Source of the DNA: Megascapheus bottae
Taxonomy: Eukaryota > Chordata > Mammalia > Rodentia > Geomyidae
Assembly: GCA_024803745.1 (NCBI GenBank)
Contig: JANJXV010000024.1
Location: 11,547,427 to 11,611,426, forward strand
DNA: 64,000 nucleotides
Reading direction: 5' to 3'
The notes under the pieces are model-generated. The model ran no database searches, had not been told where the DNA came from, and saw only the letters and a list, made by a program, of their open reading frames with translations. Shown piece by piece: positions 10,575-24,059 of this stretch (position 1 is its first letter; each line of letters begins with the position of its first letter). A program made the translations under genes and the position numbers.

Positions 10575-10975
10575 ACTTCTCTCCCTTCCTCTTCCTTCTT
10601 CTTTTCCCCTCTTATTCAACAGATTATTTACTGAGTAAGCATATGAGATTATTTATTTTATTTTAATTATTATTAGCATCGATTATGGACAGAGGTTTTA
10701 TTTGATCATGTCAATTCACATATACAACCTATCCTGATCAGATTTATTCCCTTGGCCATTGTCTTTCATCTTCTACCCTTCTTCTCAACAAGTCTCAGCA
10801 TTCCATTTTTTGCATATATGTAAATATTTTGATGGTATTTGTTCTCCTTGAACCCTGTCCACCCATCCCCTTTCACTAATATCTCCATGCCAGATGTATT
10901 TCAAATGCTTCATGTTCATTTTCATCAAAATAGAGGTTCATTGTTTGAAGAAGTTTTTTTTTTAATAATATAACT

Positions 10976-11175
10976 TTTTTTTTTCTTTTTTGCCAGTCCT
11001 GGGCTTGGGCTCAGGGCCTGAGCACTGTCCTTGGACTTTCTCAAGGCTAGAGCTCTACCACTTGAACCTCAGCACCACTTCCGGCTTTTTTCTATGTATG
11101 TGGTACCGAGGAATCGAACCTGGGTCTTTGTGCATGCTAGGCAAGCACTCTACCACTAGGCCAAACTCCCAGCCC
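10976..11175 (-). repeat. IDL-Geo-like SINE, antisense, inserted into old L1
   Basis: T-rich run, GCCAGTCCTGGGCTTGGGC, TGGTACCGAGGAATCGAACC, CATGCTAGGCAAGCACTC, CTCCCAGCCC. Flanked on both sides by the antisense L1 relic. Confidence 0.93.
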
Positions 11176-12601
11176 TCAGTCATTTCATTCGTCAATCCTA
11201 ACACCTATTTGCTTACTTAAATTTCTATTTAGGAAAGTGCTAATGTTTTATTTTGTTATTTCCTATAGTAGTTTCTAAGTTTCAGATCTTGCATTAGGTC
11301 TTTGATTCACTTTGAATTATTATTAGTACAGGGTGAGAAATATGAGTCCAGTTTCAGTCTTATGCATACCTGGTTTCCTTGGATCGTTGTGTAGCTACAG
11401 GTACACAGCTCTGTTTTCGTAGTCAGGTCTTTGATAGTGCAGCATTTTTCCCCTTATGGGGGGTACTTGATTGCTTTGACTGGGATCTTGTGTGCTGCCA
11501 AACAAATTTTGATATTGGTTTTTCTGACTTTGTGAAGAATAATATTGAGAGTTGGTGGACTTTATATTGACTTTGTAGATTTTCTTCAGTACTTTGGCCA
11601 TTTTTACATTACCGATTCTGTTAATCCATGAACATGGCAATCTTTCCATCTTCTAGTGGCCTTAGTTTCTTTCTTTAAGGTTTTATGCTTTCTAATGTAG
11701 AGGCCTTTCACTTCTCCAACTCAGTTTAATTCCAGATTGGTTGTTTTAGTTTTTTTTTTTTTTTAATATTGTGAGTGGAATTCTTCCTTTAATTTCCCTC
11801 TCCTTTTGTTTATTGTTGGTGAACATCAAAACTCTTAATTTTTGTATTTGTTTTTAAATCCTGTATATCGCTGAGATTGTTTCAGATCTACAAGTTTACG
11901 GTATAGTAGCATCTCATCTACACTTTTTATAGGGATAATTTGACCTCATCTTCTTCTATTTGCATACTTTTTATTTCTATATCTTACTATTCTGGCAAGA
12001 AATTGCAATATTACACTGAGAAAGAGTGGAGACTATGGCTTACTCTTGTCTTGTTCCTTATCTTAATGGAAATAATTTTAAGTTTTTCTCATTTAGTATG
12101 ATGTTGGCTAAAGGTTTGTCACATAGTCTATATTTTGTTCATGTACATTTTCCTATCTGCAGTTTCTTCAGATCTTTTATCATAAAAGATTGTTGAATTG
12201 GTCACTAGGCTTTTCTCTGTCAGTTGAGATGATTATATGTTGTTTGTCTTTATTCTACTATGTGTATTGTATGTATACCATGTATTGTGCTTATTGATTT
12301 ATATATGTTGAATTCAACTTACATATCTAGGATGAAACCAACTTGATTGTGATGTTCAACCTAATTAGCTGTTGAATTTGGGTAGCACATTTTTTTTGAG
12401 AATTTTTATATCTATGTTTATTTTTTTAAGTTGGCCTATAGTTCTCCTTTGTTGTCTCTATTGCACTTAGGTATTGGAATATGTTGAGTACTGGCTTCAT
12501 TGAATGAGTTGGGTAGTGACCCTCACTTTGCAATACATGAAAAATGTTTAAGGAGTAATAATGTACTTTCTTCTTTAAAGATCATAAAGAAGTGAGCTGT
12601 G

Positions 12602-12792
12602 GTGACAGGAATGTGGCCTAGTGGTAGAGTGCTTGCTTGACATGTAGGAAGCCCTGGGTTCAATTTCTTGGTACCACATACAGCAAAAGCCAGAAATGGT
12701 GCTCAAGTAGTAGAGTGCTAGCCTTGAGAAAACCCAAGGACAGTGCCCAGGCCCTGAGTTCAAGCCCCAAGACTGGCAAAAAAAAAAAAAGC
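12602..12792 (+). repeat. IDL-Geo-like SINE, sense, inserted into old L1
   Basis: TGGCCTAGTGGTAGAGTGC (A box), GGGTTCAATTTC (weakened B box), GTAGAGTGCTAGCCTTGAG, CCAAGACTGGC-A(n). Confidence 0.92.
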
Positions 12793-14280
12793 AGGGGTGG
12801 TGGAAGAGACATGAGATGTGAATACATAGGAATTCACTTGCTTCTAAAACTGTTTTCCACACTAAGCCAGCATTTGTATTTGTGTTTGTCTGGTGGATGT
12901 GTTTCTTATATTCAACATATGCTCAATTCTTGTCTTCTGATCTAGTTCACCATTCTTTGATTTTAATTGGGGAATTGAATCCATTGCACTTTAAAATTGA
13001 AATGTATATTATAATTCTTGCCTTTTGAAAAAAAATTAAATATTAGATTCTATTACATTCCGTCTATTGTTACTTATAAATCTGGTAGGATTTATCTCTT
13101 TTTAAAAATATTTTTTTTGTTTTGAATATGTTGGAGTGCCTTTTGTTGCTGGTTTAGTGATAAGAAATTGCCTTAGGTTTTTTGTTTTTTTTTTTTGAAT
13201 CATGGAAATGTTTTTCCTTCTAATTATGAATGATAGATTTGCTGGGAAGTTTACTTTGGGTTGACATTTGTTAACTTTTAGTACTCCAAATATCATGTCT
13301 TTCCCTCCTTGCTTTAAGGTTTTGTTGAAAATCTGCTGTTATTCTGAATACTTAAATGTTTTAAAGGACATTCTTTTTCTCTCCTGAAGCTTATAGTATT
13401 CCATCCTTGTTCTCTGCCCTTTCTATTTTTACTGTGTTTTTGGAGAGGTACTTTCTGACCTGAATGGGCTTGTCTTTTTTAAAATTGGGGATGTTTTCTT
13501 CTTGTCGTGGATTAAACATGTTCCCTGTCCCCTTAACTATCATTTCCTTGCCTTCATCTATGCCCATAATTTTTAGTTTGCATTTTAATGCATTATTAAT
13601 TTTTCATATTAGCCAAATTCCTTTTATATTACCTTGACTTTGATTTCCCCTCTATTTTCTCCTACTTTGCTACTATGTCTCTTTCCATACTTGGAAATCC
13701 TCTCTTCCTTTTTATCTACTTTGATAGAGAGACTTTCTATTTAGATTTCTATTTCAGGATTTCTGTCTCCTTTTGGGAATCCTTGTTCATGGCTTCCTTT
13801 GATTTCTGCATTTAATAGTTTGTCCCCGTCTTTAAAAACTACTAGTTGTTTATCTACATTGTCTCTATTCTCATTTATGTACTAGTTTGTAGTACATATA
13901 ATTAATTTAGCTTTTATTTATTTTTGTTGTAATTCATTTAATTGTTTCTGTTCTCCTTGATTTCGTCTTGTTGTTCTAAATGTTCTTTTTCATTCCATTG
14001 AATGTATTGTTAACTTTTTCTTAGATCACTAATAAAGTTTTGTGCACTTTTCTGTCATTCTGACCCTTTTTTCTGTAATTGTTTGCTTTGAGAGTTTTCT
14101 TGCTTTTCTCATTACCTTGTATTTCTGTTTTTGGATGTTTTCTTTTGAACAAAGTTTATGGCGTGGAGTCACTTGAAGTTTTCCTGTTGGCTTTTTATCT
14201 GTGTTGTTACAGGACTGGTTGCTATCTAGTTAATGTGCTATTTCTCCCCACTGGTGAAAGTGGTCTATCTAAGCAATAGC

Positions 14281-15600
14281 AAGTTCAGTAAATAAGTACT
14301 GAACCAGATATTTACAAATACTAAATACACCATTGGTCACAGTATCTGTACAAACTATCATGTCATATATACTTGTATTTTTGTATGATATGTGGGTGTA
14401 AAAGATAAAGCTTACTATATCTAGGGGTTCAAACTTGGGTATTCACCTTAGGGAAAATGAAGGAAAGGAAGGTGAGGAATGGCGTTTGGAGGCTATAGCT
14501 GTTCAGAATTCTTGTATGTAGGTATACCTCACTTGTTGTGGAGAAGATGGTGACATTAGGGATTATGAAAGGATAGAGAAGTTAAGTATAATACTATAAG
14601 GAGAAGGAAGTTGTTAAAACTCCCTTTAAAGAAATAAAATATTTTTCCCCCTTGTATTTAGGAACTACCACCTGGGTTCCATCTGCAAAATGGATTTGCT
14701 TTCCAGTATGAGGTCCTACTCCAGGATCTAATTTGAATGGCTGTTGCCCCAGACTGATTAATGGGTGATTATAGCCCTCTGCCACTCTGAAACCCTTGTT
14801 TTGCCATAGTCAGTCTATATGTGTACTGGTATTACCCTAAAGATGACTTCCCCAGGACTGTTTCTATTAGGCCTTTCTTTGCTTTTATTTTGATTTTTGA
14901 GAGTGTAGTCACCAATGTGCTCTTCCAGTCAGTCCCTGTGTGAAAACTATTCTGCAGCTGGATTTCCCATGTGAGACAGCACACACCTATACACTGGGTT
15001 GAACTGGATGGATCTGTCCTGGCTCTTGTTCATTAAATTACAAAGGAGTTCCAATTGACCCTGCTGTATTGGGAGAGGAGCATTCTGCAGTTAATTGAGG
15101 TGGTACTTCCCTCCTGGGCCCCCACACTAAACACTGCATTGAAATGAGTGGTATATTCACCATGATGAAGTGGATTATAGAGAAGTTTAACAGCAATTTT
15201 CCCTTCTGCAGCAATTGCAAAATGGAGATTTGATGCTGATGAGCTGCTGTACTTACCCCCCTGTAACTAAGTGCATAGTTCCTTTCTCTACCCAATTCCC
15301 TGGGTTTTGTCATGGCCATGCATTTAGGTATTTCTTTGGGATTGGGCTACATAGCACCCACAAGTGCTCCCTTCATTTTCCTCTTGCCCTGCTCAGGTGG
15401 AAACTGCTGGTCTTCTTTGTGGTTGGTCTGCCCATCTGGTGTTTCACATGATTGCACAGGTATATCTTGTCAAAAGAAAGTTGACACCAAAGAAAAAGAG
15501 GAAAACTAAAACAACAAACAAATTTGATCCAGGAGGTAGCTTCTGTTCCTCTGTTGCTTGGGGAATTTCATATTCTGGGCTTTATCTGACTGAGTAAGGT
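14281..15600 (-). mobile_element. Possible 5' UTR of the antisense L1
   Basis: This stretch directly follows the ORF1-like part and is somewhat richer in G+C than the L1 body, as an L1 5' UTR would be. I do not recognise the sequence itself. It could equally be plain intron. Confidence 0.3.
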
Positions 15601-17035
15601 TTGTTCTTTTAAAAGTTTTAAATTCAATAAATTTGATTTCCACTAATCTCTGTCTACGCTTCTGGTAGCCTCACTGAGGCTGGCCTTTCCCTTAAACCAT
15701 GGTGTCTGTAGTTGTTCCCCAAAGAACAGCCAGTGTGGCTGTCAGAAATCCACCACTTTCCTTATCTTCTCCCAAGTGATGATTTTGGCACCAGGCATAA
15801 AGCATTGAATAGAACTAAAAGGAAGCTGAGAGTGGCGGGGGCGGGGGGGGGGAGAGAAGGAGAATTTAACAATATTTCCAGTGGGGAGTAAAGAAATACA
15901 CAGTTAAACTATATATATATGACCAAAAGTAGAGTGCTATGGAGAAAAAATAATTTCTAGAAAGGGAAGTATTCTGGGATTTGAAGGGATTTTTCAGTAG
16001 AGTCATCAGGAATGTTTCATTGATGTGATAGCTTGAACAAGCCATGAAAGTGATGGAGGATCAAGCAGCACAGACAAAAGGGTCAGCAGATAAAAAATTG
16101 GGGGACCCAAATGAGTTACACAGCAAGATGGACTCTTACTGCTGGACCAGGAACAAACTTTCAGTATTCAGTGATCAACTTAGTTAGGTTTGCAAGGTTT
16201 GCAAGGGAGACAGCAGGCAATGTAATTTCTGTAAGTTATTTAAATGATGTAACTTTAATTTTGAGTGAGAAGGAGGCATTATAAAGTTTTGGGTGAAGGA
16301 TTAATGACCTGTTCAATTGAAATTTATGTTGTTGGAAAATAATTCTCATTCTTCTTGTGATGGAGCCTTTGTGCATGTCTTTTTCTCCTTATACTAACAA
16401 CTTGAATTTGTTTTTCCTTTTTTTTTTTCTTTTTTTGACTGAGACCAGGATTCAGATTCAGTATCTCATACTTTCCCCCATTGGCTGGCACTTTACCTAC
16501 TACCTGGACCATAACTCCAACCCCAATAAGTTGAAATCCATAAGCTGTTTTTCTTAAAAAAATATTTTGTTGTTATGAAGTTGGACAGAGCATTACCATT
16601 TCATGAGCCAGATACTGAGTCCATTTCTTTTAGGGATGCTACTTCTTCCTTTGTTTTCTCCCAGCTTTCCCTTCCTGTCCCTGCCCATAAGTTGCATAGT
16701 TCATTTTCTGCATATTGTACTCTGAATACCATGAATGCAGTTGTTGATCCTTCCTTCATTTCTGTGTATGACATCACTCCATCCTCTTCCCATATACATA
16801 CAAACCCAAAAGCTGCAGCAAACACTACCACTACCAAGTCGAAAATGAACCTGTTTCCATTTTCTGGATTTTGTTTCGATAAATAGTATTTTAAAAGTTC
16901 AGAAGACTTACTTGGTTTCTTCCGTAAGAGTTATCCTCCTTTGGTCTGACTGTGTGTAAATGCCTACATTTCTGTATAATTTATCGTGTCCAGTTTTTTA
17001 GATCTCCAACTCCAAAATATTGAAATCTTAAATGA
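15601..17035. other. Plain intron with a G-rich spot at 15832-15852
   Basis: Apart from the G-runs and the weak ID relic at 16415, nothing is recognised. Confidence 0.55.
16415..16530 (-). repeat. Old ID-like SINE relic, antisense
   Basis: T-run (16415-16437), then GACTGAGACCAGGATTCAG...GGCACTTTACCTACTACC...AACTCCAACCCC. This matches the complement of a decayed ID monomer. Confidence 0.4.
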
Positions 17036-17040
17036 GGGTT

Positions 17041-17240
17041 TTTTTTTTAAATTTTATTGTCAAGGTGATTTAGAGAAGGATTACAGTTGCATACATAAGG
17101 TAATGAGTACATTTTTTTGTACTCATTTTTCTTGCGCTTTTCTCCCCACCAAGCCCCTCCCTATCATCAAATTGTAAAGTAGGAAAATTCCAAGGTAATG
17201 TCTTGTCAATATTGTTGTTACATTAGTTTACCCTTTGTAC
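17041..17240 (-). mobile_element. L1 3' end fragment, antisense
   Basis: A T-run is followed by TTTATTGTCAAGGTGATTTA, a TTACAGTTGCATACATAAGG block and a C-rich stretch (CTCCCCACCAAGCCCCTCCC). This is the same arrangement as the complement of the L1 3' ends at 5661 and 49262, but more diverged. It is probably an older subfamily. Confidence 0.6.
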
Positions 17241-17275
17241 TTTGTCTCTCAAGATTTTTTTTCTTTTCTTTTGTC

Positions 17276-17480
17276 GTTGTTGTTGTTGTTGTTGTTGTTG
17301 TTGTTGCTAGTCCTGGGCATTGAACTCAGGACCTGAGCACTCTCCTTGGGCTCTCAGGGCTAGAGCTCTTCCACTTGAGCCACAGCACCACTTCTGGCTT
17401 TTTTTTTTTTTTTTTTAATGTATGTGATACCCAGGTCTTCATGCGTACTAGGCAAGCACTCTAGGCCAAACTCCTAGGCC
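17276..17480 (-). repeat. IDL-Geo-like SINE, antisense, with (GTT)n tail
   Basis: (GTT)n at 17276-17307, then CTAGTCCTGGGCATTGAAC, CCACTTGAGCCACAGCACC, a long internal T-run (17399-17417), CATGCGTACTAGGCAAGC and CTCCTAGGCC. Part of the left monomer is lost. Confidence 0.88.
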
Positions 17481-19257
17481 AGAAAGATACCTATTGTATG
17501 ACCTGATACCGGAATGGTCTAGTCCAACTTTGTCACTAAGTATTCTTAGAGTTTCTTTGGATCTTAGTCACATGTAAGAAATGGAGTAGATCACTAAGAT
17601 CATTTTAGTAATAAACTGACTTCTCTAGACCTAAGTAATGGAGTCTACCCTACCTCCTTCTCTTGGTTAATAGACTTTTCAGTGATCTCCTGTTTCTTTA
17701 TCTTGCCAGGCCCATAGTTATCATCATCAAGAAATATCCAAATTGACTTTATTGAACTGGTTTGTTGCCACTTAAGTCTTTCAGGTATAAGCTTGATTGG
17801 TCAAAATAGTACTTGACAAATTATATATATTTGTGTGAAGGTACATCTGATTTTCCATTATTATTAATGCTAAGATATAAGAGTAAACTTATGAGTTCAC
17901 ATATCAGTTAGTTCCAGGAACCAGAACTGTAGGAAATTGCTGTTAAATGTCAGTTCTACTCTTGAGTCAATTCTTCTTTCTCAAATCAATTCATTGAACA
18001 CATTCTCACTAATGAGCTAACTCGAGATTGTTGCTGATGAAAAACACTCAGTCAAAGTAAAAGCAACTAGCCAATAAAGAATCCTGAACCCAGACTTCTG
18101 TTTCCCTGAAGAGGGAATGCTTTACTGAAACCTTTTCTATTTGCACAACTCCTCTGTCCCCTTACAATGCAAAGCATTTGAGTAATGTTGTTTTAAGCAA
18201 GTAATTGGAATCAGCGCGTTGAGGTAAATCTGTATTTTTTTCATAACTTTGTTAGGGATCTAACTTCCAAGACTTATGTGTAGATACTCGGCCAAAAGGC
18301 CATACCCAAAAATGAAGTGAAATGTGTTGCATGGACAGACTTGCACTTCATAACAATTAATAAATCCTAGTTTGTGTTAAGTATGGATTATGATAGTACC
18401 TGACCTGGAGGGTATTTTGCAGATTGTTAAGATCTACCCTTTCTTGCATATGTGAGAATTAGCATGGACTTTGGTACATGTTTGTGAGATAAAATCTAAC
18501 AGCTGGGTTTTAAGAACCTATATTCTCTGTTCTACTTCACTGCTCTCAGTATTGCTGGCTTTATGAAATAAGTGCAGAATAGCTGTTGGCAAAAGTGCTG
18601 GGGAAAGTGGGGAGTATGGTACCAACTTTACTACTGAACAACGAATAGCAGTACAGTATGCATAGTAGACCACATTTATTCCTAACAGCTCCTTTCTATA
18701 TCATCTGTTTCACCGTGATTCCTTTCCTTTTATTCTTTAATAATTTAGATAAAGATTGTCCTTATTATTTCATAGCAAGAGATCCTGTCTTCCATTAGTC
18801 TTTAAACAAAATAACTCTGCCATATTGTGAAATGGCATTTTGAGAAAGTTGGTTTTCTCTTGTGTGAGTTTTAGAAAACAAACACAATAATCTGAGCCAA
18901 AATGTAATATTTTGGGTGCCCACAGCTATGACATTGTTTTAACTGTTAAGCAGTTTATTGCCAGTGATTTGTTTTACCCATTAAGAATATGAATGTAGTT
19001 GGGGCACTGTTTTGCTTCATAAACATACCAGCAACAACCCTTCACATTTATGTAGTTTGTTTGTTCTTTTAAGCAACTTTAATTGATCCTTTTTTTGAAT
19101 AAAGTGTCAGTATCTGGCTGATAGGTAGGTATGTATTTCAGATACTCTACTTTCATATATGACACTCTTTAACATGTAGCTCACGTCAATTCTAGGTTGC
19201 CTTTCATTCAGCCCTAGAGAAGCGTGCTCAAAGCTATCCTCACTTCATCACCAATTC

Positions 19258-19498
19258 TTTTCTTTTTCTTTCTTTCTTTTTTTTTTTTTTCTTCTTTCAT
19301 TGCCACTGCTAGGGCTTGAACCCAAGGCCTGGGCACTGTCCCTGATCTTCTTTTGCTCAAGACTAGCACTCTACCACTTGAGCCACAGCACCATTTCAGT
19401 TCTTCTGTTTATGTGGTACTGAGGAGTCAAACCCAGGTCTTCAGACTTCAGACATGCTAGGCAAGCACTCTATCACTAAACCAGATAGATTCCCAGCC
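19258..19498 (-). repeat. IDL-Geo-like SINE, antisense
   Basis: TTTC/T-rich tail, GGGCTTGAACCCAAGGCCTG, CCACTTGAGCCACAGCACC, GTGGTACTGAGGAGTCAAAC, GCTAGGCAAGCACTC, CCCAGCC. Confidence 0.87.
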
Positions 19499-20584
19499 TT
19501 TTATCACTAACCTTTAGCCACATGCTTTCTCTAGCAGAGTGCTTGAGCTTTTAGGCAGGTTGGAAAACTTCACAGAGACTCACTTGTTCTGATAGAGAGG
19601 GCATTAGAGTCCTTTCTTAGGAAGTAGTAAGGTAATAAAGACTAGAAGACTTCCTTCTTAGAGAGGAAAGAGTCAAGGATGAAGTATTGTCTGTTACCGA
19701 CCCTGAATTCTGCCACTGGAACTGGAATGGATTATATAGTGAAACAGTGTCTCAAGGCCTTTCCTAGGCCTGATAGACTTCTTGAAGCTTTAGTGTAGAG
19801 TCCACTTCTTACCTGGCTTAGGCTCCCTTGTTTCTGGGTAAGAAAAAAATGTATGGTTACTATTACCCATGCCTTATGATCTTGTATTTTTTTAGCGGGG
19901 GGGGGGGATATTTTTCAGTGTGAATCTATTGAAATGCAAAGAAAACAAGTCTGGCAAGCAGGTTATGTGGGGGACATAATATAGGATTTATCCAGAACAT
20001 ATAGAGCTGACTTAAGTCTGGAGTTAACAAGCTTTTCCTTGAGGGAAAGGACAAGAACCAGAAAGCAAAATGATTGTCTTTAGTTACAGGCAGTTGGTGA
20101 GGGCAGGGTTGGACCCCAGGGAGAATGCATTCTAGCTGTCCTCTTTGTATTCCTACTTGGGCAGCAGCATTTTATAACAGCCTCTGTACCACATGTCTGT
20201 TGAAATCAACAGCAAAGATGGTGTTGATTATTTATCTTCCATTAGACAATTATCTTTGCATCTCATGAAAATTATAGTAATTGGATATGACAAAGGAAGA
20301 TGATAGTTGTTTGCTATTTCCATTTTTCAACACATGTGTATTTGACATTCAGATTTGCGTTTACAGACCATATTATGAATAGGAATATGGAGAGAGTACA
20401 TCACTGGAAGATGCCTTTTAGGTCAGTTAGTTTAATCTGGAGTTTGAGATAGTGATGGAGGAAAGAAGATCCACTTTATAACTCTATAAACTCAGTTCAG
20501 GCTCTCCATCATTATTAAGAGAAGATGAGAATGTTTTTGCTTCATACCTGTGTCCGAAGTTGTTACACTGCTTTCCTTCACTCG

Positions 20585-20690
20585 TTTATATTTTTTTATT
20601 CTAGGCATCAAAGCCAATGCCTTGAGCATGCTAAGCACGTATCCTACCATTAAGTTGCACTCCTGCTCCAGCACTGCTCTTTTGTGAAAT
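20585..20690 (-). repeat. Old tRNA-derived SINE relic (ID-like), antisense
   Basis: T-rich start, then GGCATCAAAGCCAATGCC, GAGCATGCTAAGCACGTATC, CTACCATTAAGTTGCACTCC. This is the complement of an ID-type tRNA head. Confidence 0.5.
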
Positions 20691-21294
20691 TTTATTTCTC
20701 GAAGGACAGCAGAACAGGGAAAATGGGAATAAAGGAAACATACCCGTGTCTTCACTGAGCAATCCTGCTTTGTGTTGAAATATATATTGAGAGGAGGAGA
20801 AGAGAAGTCACCAGGCATTTTCAAATCATTCATTCCTCAGATAGGTCTTCTGAATCTCCAGCTGGCAGGCAAATTATTATAATTAAATGTCTAATATATA
20901 TTTTAGCTAGTATATTAGTATTAGAGTGGTCACATTTATAATATGTGGATAGATTATTGTAATGTGTTGATACATTTTTAATGCATCAAAGGCCTCTTAG
21001 ATAATTCATACGAACATTATATTCTTGTTTTATAGAACTTTAAAAGGATTGGAGTATAAGGGAAATGAGCTGAGGCTCAAGAAGGCTCTTAGATGTCCAT
21101 AGTGATGCTCTCATTCTCTGTTTTTCTTAGACAACTCAGTTTTTCTGACTTGATGTCTATATGGAAGCATTTGGATTACTTTATCTCTGTGGACTCTTTG
21201 CTCAAAAATTCTGTGACTCAGTCAGTTATTACTTTGTTTTCATCCAACAGCCCACAGAGCCTCCTGGGAGCTCAGTGAGTGAAATCAATCTGCT

Positions 21295-21400
21295 AGTCAA
21301 TAAATATTTATTGAGTGCCTACTAGGTGTGTGGCTTTGCTTGGGCCAGCAGGGAATATGATGACCTAGGTGTAAGGCAAGCTATGTAAATGGAGGATGAT
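21295..21400 (-). repeat. MIR-like relic, antisense
   Basis: AATAAATATTTATTGAGTGC followed by CTACTAGGTGTGTGG is the usual complement of the MIR 3' end. Diverged beyond that. Confidence 0.6.
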
Positions 21401-21939
21401 AATACACAGCAGGGGCAGAGAAGTGCCAGGTGAGACTGCAATACAGGCCTCGTCCTAAGGTGAATGCCAAGTTTTTGTGGTTGAGAAGTAGACTGTGTAT
21501 GCTAAAGCACAGAGCTGAAGAGGGCCTCCTAGAAAATGATAAAGAGGTCCATAAGGGCTAGATTACAGAATACTTTTTAATCATCTATTTCCTTTCATGC
21601 ATGGTGTTATTTAATTAGAAGATAACTCGATTTGGAACTGGAAAGCCTGTCTTCTGATTTTTGTCTCTGTCCTTTAACTACAGGATTACTTCTGGCAAGT
21701 GTGAATGCTGTACTTTTTTGGGAAAGCACTAAGGACTAAGTAGGTTATTGTGCATTAAAATGTGGGTCCAAAAGAAGATATCCCATATATGTATGTTTCA
21801 TATAAAGTGGTCATTAAGTAAAAATGAAATGGAAGAGTTACACCTTTAGACATTGTAGTTTAGGGGTTAGAGAATGATCTTTTCCACTAAAACAACCCTT
21901 GGCTTTGTACCTCTATGGTTGACTATAACTGTGGCTTAC

Positions 21940-22080
21940 AAGGGCTGTCACTTCCTATGCTTCTGGGTTTGCACTTGTGACAGAAGGATGGCAATAGTCC
22001 TCATCTTACCAGAATTAGGTGAAGATAAAGCTGAGTTAATGTAAAATGTTTAGAAGCGTGCTTAATAAATAATAGTTTTA
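21940..22080 (+). repeat. MIR relic, sense
   Basis: CCTCATCTTACCAGAATTAGG, TGAGTTAATGTAAAATG and AGAAGCGTGCTTAATAAATA follow the order of the 3' half of MIR. Confidence 0.65.
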
Positions 22081-23284
22081 CTATCCTTTTCTTTTTTCTC
22101 TCTCCCATTCATTTCTGGCTCATCCTATCTTGATACTCCTTCACCATAATCATTTGAGGTATAACAAATTCACTTTTGCCTCCATACTGGCAGGTGTTCC
22201 ATGCAGGTGTTCCATTGTTACAATGATGGTTTGAGAATGTCATTCTAATGCTTTAAGATGACTAAATTGACAGTGTTTGGAATGGTCGCCACTTCCAGCA
22301 ACATACATAGGGAAGACTGTGGACCATAAGAAAAATAGTAAAAGTACAACTGGAATCAGAAATAGGCATTTATGAGAGAAAGAAATAATGTACATTTGAG
22401 TTCAAGGACTGTCTTCTGAAATAAGAGCAGTATCAAGCCTTAAATGATGGAGGCTATGATTGTCCAGATAGAGTCTGATTTGGTAGAATTCCGCAAAGCT
22501 TTTAATCTAGGAAAGTGCATTTTATTTTTGAAATGTTGAGTTTTGCGTAGTGATGAATCATACAAATTCACATGGCCTCTAAATAGTTGGAAATGTGAAC
22601 ACATGGCATCGTTAGCAGTGAGCAGGCTAGTTTGGCTGGATTGGAAGCAGGTGCTTGTTAGACTGTTTACTTTCTTCCAGCTATATCTTGCGTTTATTTG
22701 TTTAGGAAGGATCGCTTGTCTTTGAAAGAAGCACATTTTCATATGGAGAGTATGGTAGGGTATACTTTTATCCCTGTCCTGACATAAAGGGAAATTCAGA
22801 CATGTTCATGCTTTTTCTTCAGTTTTTTTCCTTATTTTGGTGCTTGTGAATCAAGGAGAATACTAGATGATTTGAGGATGGACCTTATTTTATTCCCTCT
22901 ATATTCACATGTCCCTCACATTTTGACCCAATATTCATTCTTGTTCTAACATCCAGGTGTTTTGCTGACTTATAAGTGCACCAGTAGTCAGAGAGCAACT
23001 GGCATAATGAAGTATAATGCCCATTTTACTTGTCTTACAAAGCCCAAACCACAATATTGCTGAATAAATGAAACTATGAAATAAAAGGTGTAATAAGATT
23101 ACAGCAGTACAGAAATCCTGGGGGCAGAGTAAAATTGTCTGTTTACTCAACATAACTATTAGATGTAACTCTTCAACATTATAGTTCTTCTCTCTCATTT
23201 TCTAAACCAGTTTGTCCTTTGATTCAACAATGTACTCACCATGAGCCAGATTTATACCAGTAGGTTAGATTGGTTCATTGTACT

Positions 23285-23600
23285 TCTTTTTCTTTTTTCT
23301 AATTTTTATCTTTTAATTTTGTTGTTATTATAAAAGTGACGTATGCGGTAGGAAGGGTTATAGTTACCCAAGTCAGGTACTTAGTATATTTCTTTTCCAG
23401 TAATGTCACCTGCGCCCTCATTCTTTCTGTCTTTCCCTCCAGTCCCCACCATGAGTACATAGCTGATTTTCAACATAGTGCCTAATGAGTGCCACTGCTG
23501 CATTTGCTCAGTCTTTCCCTCTTGATTATACTCCTTCCCACCATATTCTGTCTGCTTTTCCTTTGTCATCTATCTGTTCTGGAGATTATGGTATATGTGT
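23285..23600 (-). mobile_element. Probable old L1 3' end, antisense
   Basis: T-rich start, then GGGTTATAGTTACCCAAGTCAGGTA, C-rich and CTCC-rich parts, matching the general layout of the complement of an L1 3' UTR. Diverged, so the assignment is tentative. Confidence 0.4.
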
Positions 23601-23924
23601 TCACCTAGGTAGTTAGCACACCAATAGAAACAAGGTGGTAGATACAGAATGGCTTGGAGGTAGCTCACACTAGAGAATTAGCTATTTGGTAAGGCAAATA
23701 TGAAGTAATTTTTTAATACCCCCTTTCAAAGTCCCTAGGTACTTTTTTCTTTCTTATTTGAAGAGTGCTATTGGAGTTTAGTGGGACGTGGCCTCTGTAG
23801 GTAGAGTGGCTTTTGTCAGTACTCAAGTGTAAGCCTATTACTAATAGTAAAGTGTGGATGGATATTTGCTATAGCAATTCAAGAATTTGATCTAAGAAGC
23901 ATTAGTTTCATGGAATGTCTTTTT

Positions 23925-24058
23925 CCCTTAATTTTGTTCCCCTTCTCTCTTTCACTCTTCTTTTTCTCTCTCCCTCCTCCCCACCTTTCTTCCTTCCTCC
24001 TTCCCTGTGTCCCCCTTCAACCCCCTCTCTTTCCTTCCTTCTCCCCCCACCCCTGCCC
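23925..24058 (+). repeat. Pyrimidine-rich low-complexity tract
   Basis: Almost pure C/T for about 130 bp, with no regular unit. It abuts the SINE at 24060. Confidence 0.85.
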
Positions 24059-24059
24059 A

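Larger units (their letters stand above)
10640..14280 (-). mobile_element. Old, near full-length L1 relic in antisense
   Basis: The + strand reads as the complement of an ancient L1 in correct 3' to 5' order. A 3'-end-like block (10640-10975) comes first, then ORF2 (11230-12545), including blocks resembling the well-known antisense text around GAACATGGCAATCTTTCC (11631) and CTTCATTGAATGAGTTGGG (12496). Endonuclease-like sequence (about 12800-13000: ATTTTAATTGGGGAATTGAATCC) and ORF1-like sequence to about 14280 follow. Much of the RT region appears deleted near 12550-12800. Two younger SINEs have inserted into it (10976-11175 and 12602-12792). Reading frames are destroyed. Exact edges are uncertain. 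Confidence 0.7.
17481..23284. other. Largely repeat-free intron
   Basis: Except for the SINE at 19258, the relic at 20585, two MIR pieces and a poly-G run (19896-19906), this is single-copy-looking intron without coding signal. Confidence 0.55.
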
